NCBI RefSeq assembly: GCF_001612785.1
Contig: NZ_BDBC01000055.1
Span: 42,339 to 106,338, forward strand
From: Nocardia beijingensis NBRC 16342
Lineage (GTDB): Bacteria > Actinomycetota > Actinomycetes > Mycobacteriales > Mycobacteriaceae
DNA: 64,000 nucleotides
Reading direction: 5' to 3'
A program made the translations under genes and the position numbers. Within the stretch, counting starts at the first letter, position 1. The number at the start of each line of letters is the position of its first letter. The notes beneath the pieces are model-generated. The model was not told the origin of the DNA, searched no databases, and saw only the letters and a program-made list of their open reading frames with translations. Below, piece after piece: positions 60,437 through 64,000 of this stretch.

Positions 60437-60501
60437 ACAGCGTAGGTGCGGCCGGTGCACGACACTAGGCTTTTCAGAAAGAGTGGGGAGAATTCGGAAA
60501 C

Positions 60502-61095
60502 ATGACAGTCATTGCCGACCCCGGGCGCACGGCGCTGCTGATCGCGGGCACCGTGGTGGCGGAACGCGAGGGGCTGCACCGTCTTTCGGTCAACGCGGTG
60601 GTCGAGGAAGCCGGGATGGCCAAGGGCACCTTCTATCACCACTTCGTCAACCGTCGCAGCTACGTCATCGCGTTGCACCGCCGCTTCTTCGACGCGCTGT
60701 CGCAGTCGGTGGCCGCGGCGCTGGCCGGGATCCCGCCGGGGGTGGAACGGATCGCCCCGAGTCTGGACGCCTTCCTCGATGCCTGTCTCGATGCCCGCGG
60801 CACCGAAGCGTTCATGGTGCAGGCGCGCACCGATCCGGACCTGCGCGAGGAGATCCGCCGCAGGCACGAGCTGTTCATCGCGGTGGGGCGGCCCGACATG
60901 GTCGCCGCCGGATGGCCGGACCCCGACGCCGCTTCCCGGATGAAAGTGGCCATGGTCGGCGAGATCTGCCTGGCCGAACTGACCGCCCGGCGTGCCCGCC
61001 CGGATCTGCGCACCGCGGCGGTGCGAATGCTCACCGCCAACCGCACCGGTCCGCTCGCCGCGGAACCGCGCGAGCCCGGCGCGGCGGCGACCTAG
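60502..61095 (+). CDS. TetR-family transcriptional regulator
   Basis: 197 residues. The HTH is LSVNAVVEEAGMAKGTFYHHF at about 28-48, the TetR signature. The ligand domain is typical and the tail Ala/Pro-rich. It is divergent from the ParB-like gene at the head of the PKS operon, so it is the likely repressor of the cluster, acting on the palindrome at 60425-60436. The inducer may be the product or a precursor (inference). Confidence 0.88.
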   Translation: MTVIADPGRTALLIAGTVVAEREGLHRLSVNAVVEEAGMAKGTFYHHFVNRRSYVIALHRRFFDALSQSVAAALAGIPPGVERIAPSLDAFLDACLDARGTEAFMVQARTDPDLREEIRRRHELFIAVGRPDMVAAGWPDPDAASRMKVAMVGEICLAELTARRARPDLRTAAVRMLTANRTGPLAAEPREPGAAAT

Positions 61096-61267
61096 GCGCG
61101 GCCGTTCAGCACGTCGCCCCAGGGCGCGGGCAGTCGACCGGTGGGTCTCCAACGGTACGGAGAGTAGTGTTTCACCTGGCAGAGCCAGGAGAGTGCGCCT
61201 CGATCCGGCAATGCGGCCGGGCGGTCGCGTCCTTCGGGCGAAGGATTTCCCTGAGGAAGGCCGCGCC

Positions 61268-62014
61268 ATGAGTCACGCAACCGACGGCGGCGGGGCGCGC
61301 ACCAGCCGCACGGCGTCCGCCTGGCAGTACGTGCGCACCGCCCCGTGGACTTTCGCCTGGCTGACGCTGCTGCTGGGGACCACGATCATCCAGCACCTGG
61401 TGCCGCGCGGTGATCTCGAGCGCCTGCTGGGTGAGCGTTCCACCAATCTGCGCCACCTCGAATCCGATCCGGTGCACGCCCTCGTGACCAGTCTGCTGTG
61501 GATCGACGGCTACTTCTGGCTGCCCTACCTGGTGTTGTTCTGCGTCTTCCACGCCCCGGCGGAACGGTGGCTGGGCTCGTTGCGCTGGGCGGTCGTCGGT
61601 CTGTGCGCGCACGTCGCGGCCACGTATGTCAGCGAGGGCATCCTGGCCGTGGCCATCCGCCACGGCTACGCCGATCCCGCGATGGTCGATGTGCGCGATA
61701 TCGGCGTCAGTTATTTCCTGGCCGCCATCATCGGCGTCCTGACCTACCACGTCGCCCGGCCGTGGCGGTGGCTGTATCTCGGCGGAATCCTGGTGTGGTT
61801 CGCCATCCCGTTGCTGCTCCATCCCACCTTCACCGGCATCGGGCACTTCTCGGCGCTGCTGATCGGGCTGGCCGCGTTCCCCCTCACGCGGGGCCGTACT
61901 GCGCGGGACTGGAACCCGGCCACCATGTGGCAACGCCGGGCCGATGCCGACCGGGTACCGCAAGGACGTGCCGGAACAGCGGAGCCGCGAACTCCGCAGG
62001 ACGGGCGCCGGTAG
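61268..62014 (+). CDS. Rhomboid-like membrane protein
   Basis: 248 residues with about six helices. The segment VRDIGVSYFLAAIIGVL in a mid helix and FTGIGHFSALLIGLAAFPL in the last helix place a Ser and a His where rhomboid proteases have the catalytic pair, but the GxSG loop reads GVSYF, so the Gly after Ser is lost. In actinobacteria such proteins are called rhomboid-like with unknown activity. The ATG at 61268 follows AAGG. It is downstream of tetR but 172 bases away. Confidence 0.72.
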   Translation: MSHATDGGGARTSRTASAWQYVRTAPWTFAWLTLLLGTTIIQHLVPRGDLERLLGERSTNLRHLESDPVHALVTSLLWIDGYFWLPYLVLFCVFHAPAERWLGSLRWAVVGLCAHVAATYVSEGILAVAIRHGYADPAMVDVRDIGVSYFLAAIIGVLTYHVARPWRWLYLGGILVWFAIPLLLHPTFTGIGHFSALLIGLAAFPLTRGRTARDWNPATMWQRRADADRVPQGRAGTAEPRTPQDGRR

Positions 62015-62041
62015 CGCTGGGGCCGCCCGGCAATTCGGCGA

Positions 62042-62221
62042 TCATTCCGGGGTGGCGTTCGCCTCGAGCGCTTCGTCGTAGGCGTACCCGGCGTCGCGGA
62101 CCTTGGTCGCGAGGAATCGCATGCGCTCCGAGGTGAGGTAGCCGCCGCGCAGAGCCGTGCCGTCCAACTCGGCGGCCACCTGCTCCAGTGCCAACCGCGC
62201 GAACCGCGTTCGATCGACCAT
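62042..62221 (-). CDS. Small hypothetical protein, 59 residues
   Basis: An ATG at 62221 opens 59 codons ending TGA at 62042. The sequence begins MVDRTRFARLALEQVAAELD, then LRGGYLTSERMRFLATKVRD and AGYAYDEALEANATPE. It has near-complete GC at third positions, a helical character and no signal or membrane segment. It is convergent with the rhomboid-like gene. I do not recognise the family, but codon use supports a real gene. Confidence 0.55.
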   Translation of the reverse strand: MVDRTRFARLALEQVAAELDGTALRGGYLTSERMRFLATKVRDAGYAYDEALEANATPE

Positions 62222-62433
62222 GGCGGAGTTCTACCAGGTGGTAGTGGCGGACGCGAGCACACCACGCGGGGCGTTCCCGGAGCGCGACGAAATCGATCCT
62301 GCACGGCCTTCCCACCAGTGGCGAACTCCTGGCTATCGAGTCGGCCTATTCTCCTCAGCGGCCGCCGGATCGGGGCCCCGAGCGGGAGGCGAACGCCGCA
62401 CCCGTCTCGTGCGGACTACGTGTTGGACAGGCG

Positions 62434-63597
62434 ATGACGCGACTCGTGCACTTCGTGGGCAGCTTGCCCGCGCCATTGACGACCGATGACAGCGCGGTGC
62501 TGGAGTGGTTCGTCCAGCGCAGCCGGGGCCACCGGCTCACCGGTGTGCCGCGCGACCTGGATCCGAGCTGGGTCGTGCAGTACCTGCGCGAGCGCGAAAG
62601 GCACGACGACGTCTTCGAAGTGGTGCGCGGCGGTGACTTCGCCGACTACGCCGACATGCGCGTGTACGGCATCCGCCGTGGCGCGACCCTCGAGCCCCGC
62701 CACGTGGCGATGGACCGCGTCGACCGCATCGGCGCGGCTGTCACCGCCTTTCGCGCGTTGCGGGCGCGGCATCCGGAACTCGCCGGAACACGATTGCAGA
62801 TCAGTCAGCCGAACCCGCTGGATCTGGCGCTGTTCGTGTTCGGCGGGGCCGCGGTGGCCGACGGACTTCCGCTCGTGCGCGCGCTACGCCACCTGCGGAC
62901 GGTGGCCCCCGCGTTGCGCAACCTGCCCGTCTTCGTCGAGGCCGTACTGGACGAAATGGCCAGGGTGACGGCCGAACACGGCGAAGTGATCACCTGGCAG
63001 GTGGAGTCGCCGATCGCCCAGCTCGCACTGGTGAAGGCGGCGCGGTTCGGCGCGCAGGCTCCGGTCGGCCGTCTGGTCGCGGGTCAGTTGGCCGGCTTCC
63101 TCGCGCGGGCACACGACATCGGCGCCCAGACCGTCCTGCATCTCTGCTATGGCGACTATCAGCACAAAGAACTTCTGGCGCCGCGCAGTCTCGCGCCGGC
63201 GGTGCGGCTGTTGAACACCGTCGCACGAGACCTGCGCGCTCGCGCCGTGCCGCTGCCACCTGCGCACATCCCCTGCGCTTACGGTGCGCACCCGGCCCCG
63301 CTGGAGCCCGCGTTCTACCGGCCGCTGCGCAAGCTGGACCCCGACTGGCGCGTCATCGCCGGCGTGGTGTCGCCGGCGGGAACGCAAGACAGCATCAGGA
63401 GCCTGGCCTTGTTCGAGGCGGCCGCGGGCCGGGCCGCGTACGGTGTGGCGACGGCGTGCGGCCTCGGCCGATGCACCGTCGAGGAGGCGGAGCGGGCCGC
63501 CGAAGCGACCGTGACGACCGCCGCTGCCGCCGAGCCCGCGCCGAGCGATGCGGCGCGAGCCCCAGTCGAACCGAGCGGTGACGGCTCGACTGCCTGA
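62434..63597 (+). CDS. MetE/UROD-like fold protein of unknown role
   Basis: 387 residues. It looks like a TIM barrel related to cobalamin-independent methionine synthase: ISQPNPLDLALFVFGG, ITWQVESPIAQL (Glu), VLHLCYGDYQ (an HxC pair, like the zinc HxC of MetE) and YGVATACGLGRCTVEEA (Cys near the C terminus, as in MetE). The Zn-type ligand pattern is retained, so a methyl- or thiol-transfer role is possible. The last 35 residues are disordered and acidic. Family placement is by motif only. Confidence 0.65.
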   Translation: MTRLVHFVGSLPAPLTTDDSAVLEWFVQRSRGHRLTGVPRDLDPSWVVQYLRERERHDDVFEVVRGGDFADYADMRVYGIRRGATLEPRHVAMDRVDRIGAAVTAFRALRARHPELAGTRLQISQPNPLDLALFVFGGAAVADGLPLVRALRHLRTVAPALRNLPVFVEAVLDEMARVTAEHGEVITWQVESPIAQLALVKAARFGAQAPVGRLVAGQLAGFLARAHDIGAQTVLHLCYGDYQHKELLAPRSLAPAVRLLNTVARDLRARAVPLPPAHIPCAYGAHPAPLEPAFYRPLRKLDPDWRVIAGVVSPAGTQDSIRSLALFEAAAGRAAYGVATACGLGRCTVEEAERAAEATVTTAAAAEPAPSDAARAPVEPSGDGSTA

Positions 63598-64000
63598 TCG
63601 CAAGTCCGCCAAGGAACAGCGGCCGTGCGGCGGAGTGGTTTTCGACCGGTCGTCGATGCCGAGGGGTAGTGCGCCGAGTATCGCGGATGGGAATAGTTCG
63701 GCGACGCCGTGACGGCCGAGAGGCGCCGCGCGGCAACGCATCACGCGTCGTGAGCGGCGACGGCGACGGGCGCGACGGGCACGGCGCCGTTCGGCTCGGG
63801 CCGGTACCCTGGATTCAAGCGTGGTCGCCAGAAGCGCTAAGTTACCGCGAATTTCCCTGATCCCGACCGCAATGTGCTCGGCATTGTGTACCTTATGTTA
63901 TCGAGGGTTCGCTTCGCTGCGGCGCGCGGACCCTGGTCGTGGATACGGCCAGGCAGAAGGACTCCGTCGTCCTGTGCGGTGCATCCGCCCCGAGACGCGG
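63598..64000. other. Right-edge region with no supported gene
   Basis: About 400 bases after the MetE-like gene. No frame gives a convincing protein. A minus-strand frame is open across the last 95 bases and stops near 63901, so it could be the end of a gene beyond the edge, but I cannot support it. Confidence 0.35.

Overview
The window is high-GC (about 70% by eye), densely coded DNA with many GTG/TTG starts, ATGA-type gene overlaps and strong GC bias at third codon positions. It is actinobacterial. MmpL-type transport, a close relative of the mycobacterial phthiodiolone ketoreductase, F420-type LLM enzymes and many TetR/MarR regulators point to a mycolic-acid-containing genus, most likely Nocardia or a near relative (inference). 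No rRNA, tRNA, CRISPR, integrase or transposase was recognised.

Layout. 1-747: end of an osmoprotectant-type ABC transporter operon. 1274-2343: an SDR remnant facing an AraC regulator. 2387-6514: a secreted serine hydrolase, then an FAD monooxygenase/MarR divergon with two matching operators. 6614-10819: YrdB-like membrane protein, TIGR00027 methyltransferase, HDAC-like amidohydrolase, dienelactone-hydrolase-like protein and a hypothetical. 10973-13284: RpiR regulator and amino acid permease. 13444-17162: three-gene acyl-CoA operon (enoyl-CoA hydratase, ADP-forming acyl-CoA synthetase, enoyl-CoA hydratase). 17149-20070: stand-alone thioester reductase, a frameshifted Dps and an ABBA aromatic prenyltransferase. 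20236-24717: membrane proteins, a PCuAC lipoprotein plus DyP peroxidase operon, and an exonuclease/phosphatase-family enzyme. 24783-28721: two regulator/target divergons with operators (TetR/lipase and MFS/MarR). 28806-32330: two-component system and a DUF4153 membrane protein. 32365-32959: probable type II toxin-antitoxin pair.

33692-36326 is a visibly lower-GC islet holding a multi-TM alpha/beta hydrolase and a convergent SLATT-like two-TM protein, a candidate membrane-acting conflict or defence module. 36348-39407 carries a TetR-hydrolase fusion, a SLOG/LOG-like protein and a DUF72 protein. 39429-40900 is a CytX-type permease under a clear TPP riboswitch.

41888-61095 is a secondary-metabolite region. 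A cytochrome P450 with a degenerate K-helix, a styrene-monooxygenase-like flavoprotein and a large LuxR-type ATPase regulator precede a seven-gene, 13-kb leftward operon: ParB-like regulator, MmpL, phthiodiolone-ketoreductase-like LLM enzyme, fully reducing single-module type I PKS without a thioesterase, AvrD-like protein, P-loop protein and methyltransferase. A divergent TetR gene and a dyad operator sit upstream. The gene set suggests a reduced acyl chain is built by the PKS, released or joined to a polyol by the AvrD-like protein, then modified and exported by MmpL. The combination does not match a cluster I know and is the best candidate here for an undescribed system. The right end holds a rhomboid-like membrane protein, a 59-codon ORF and a MetE-like-fold protein of unknown role.
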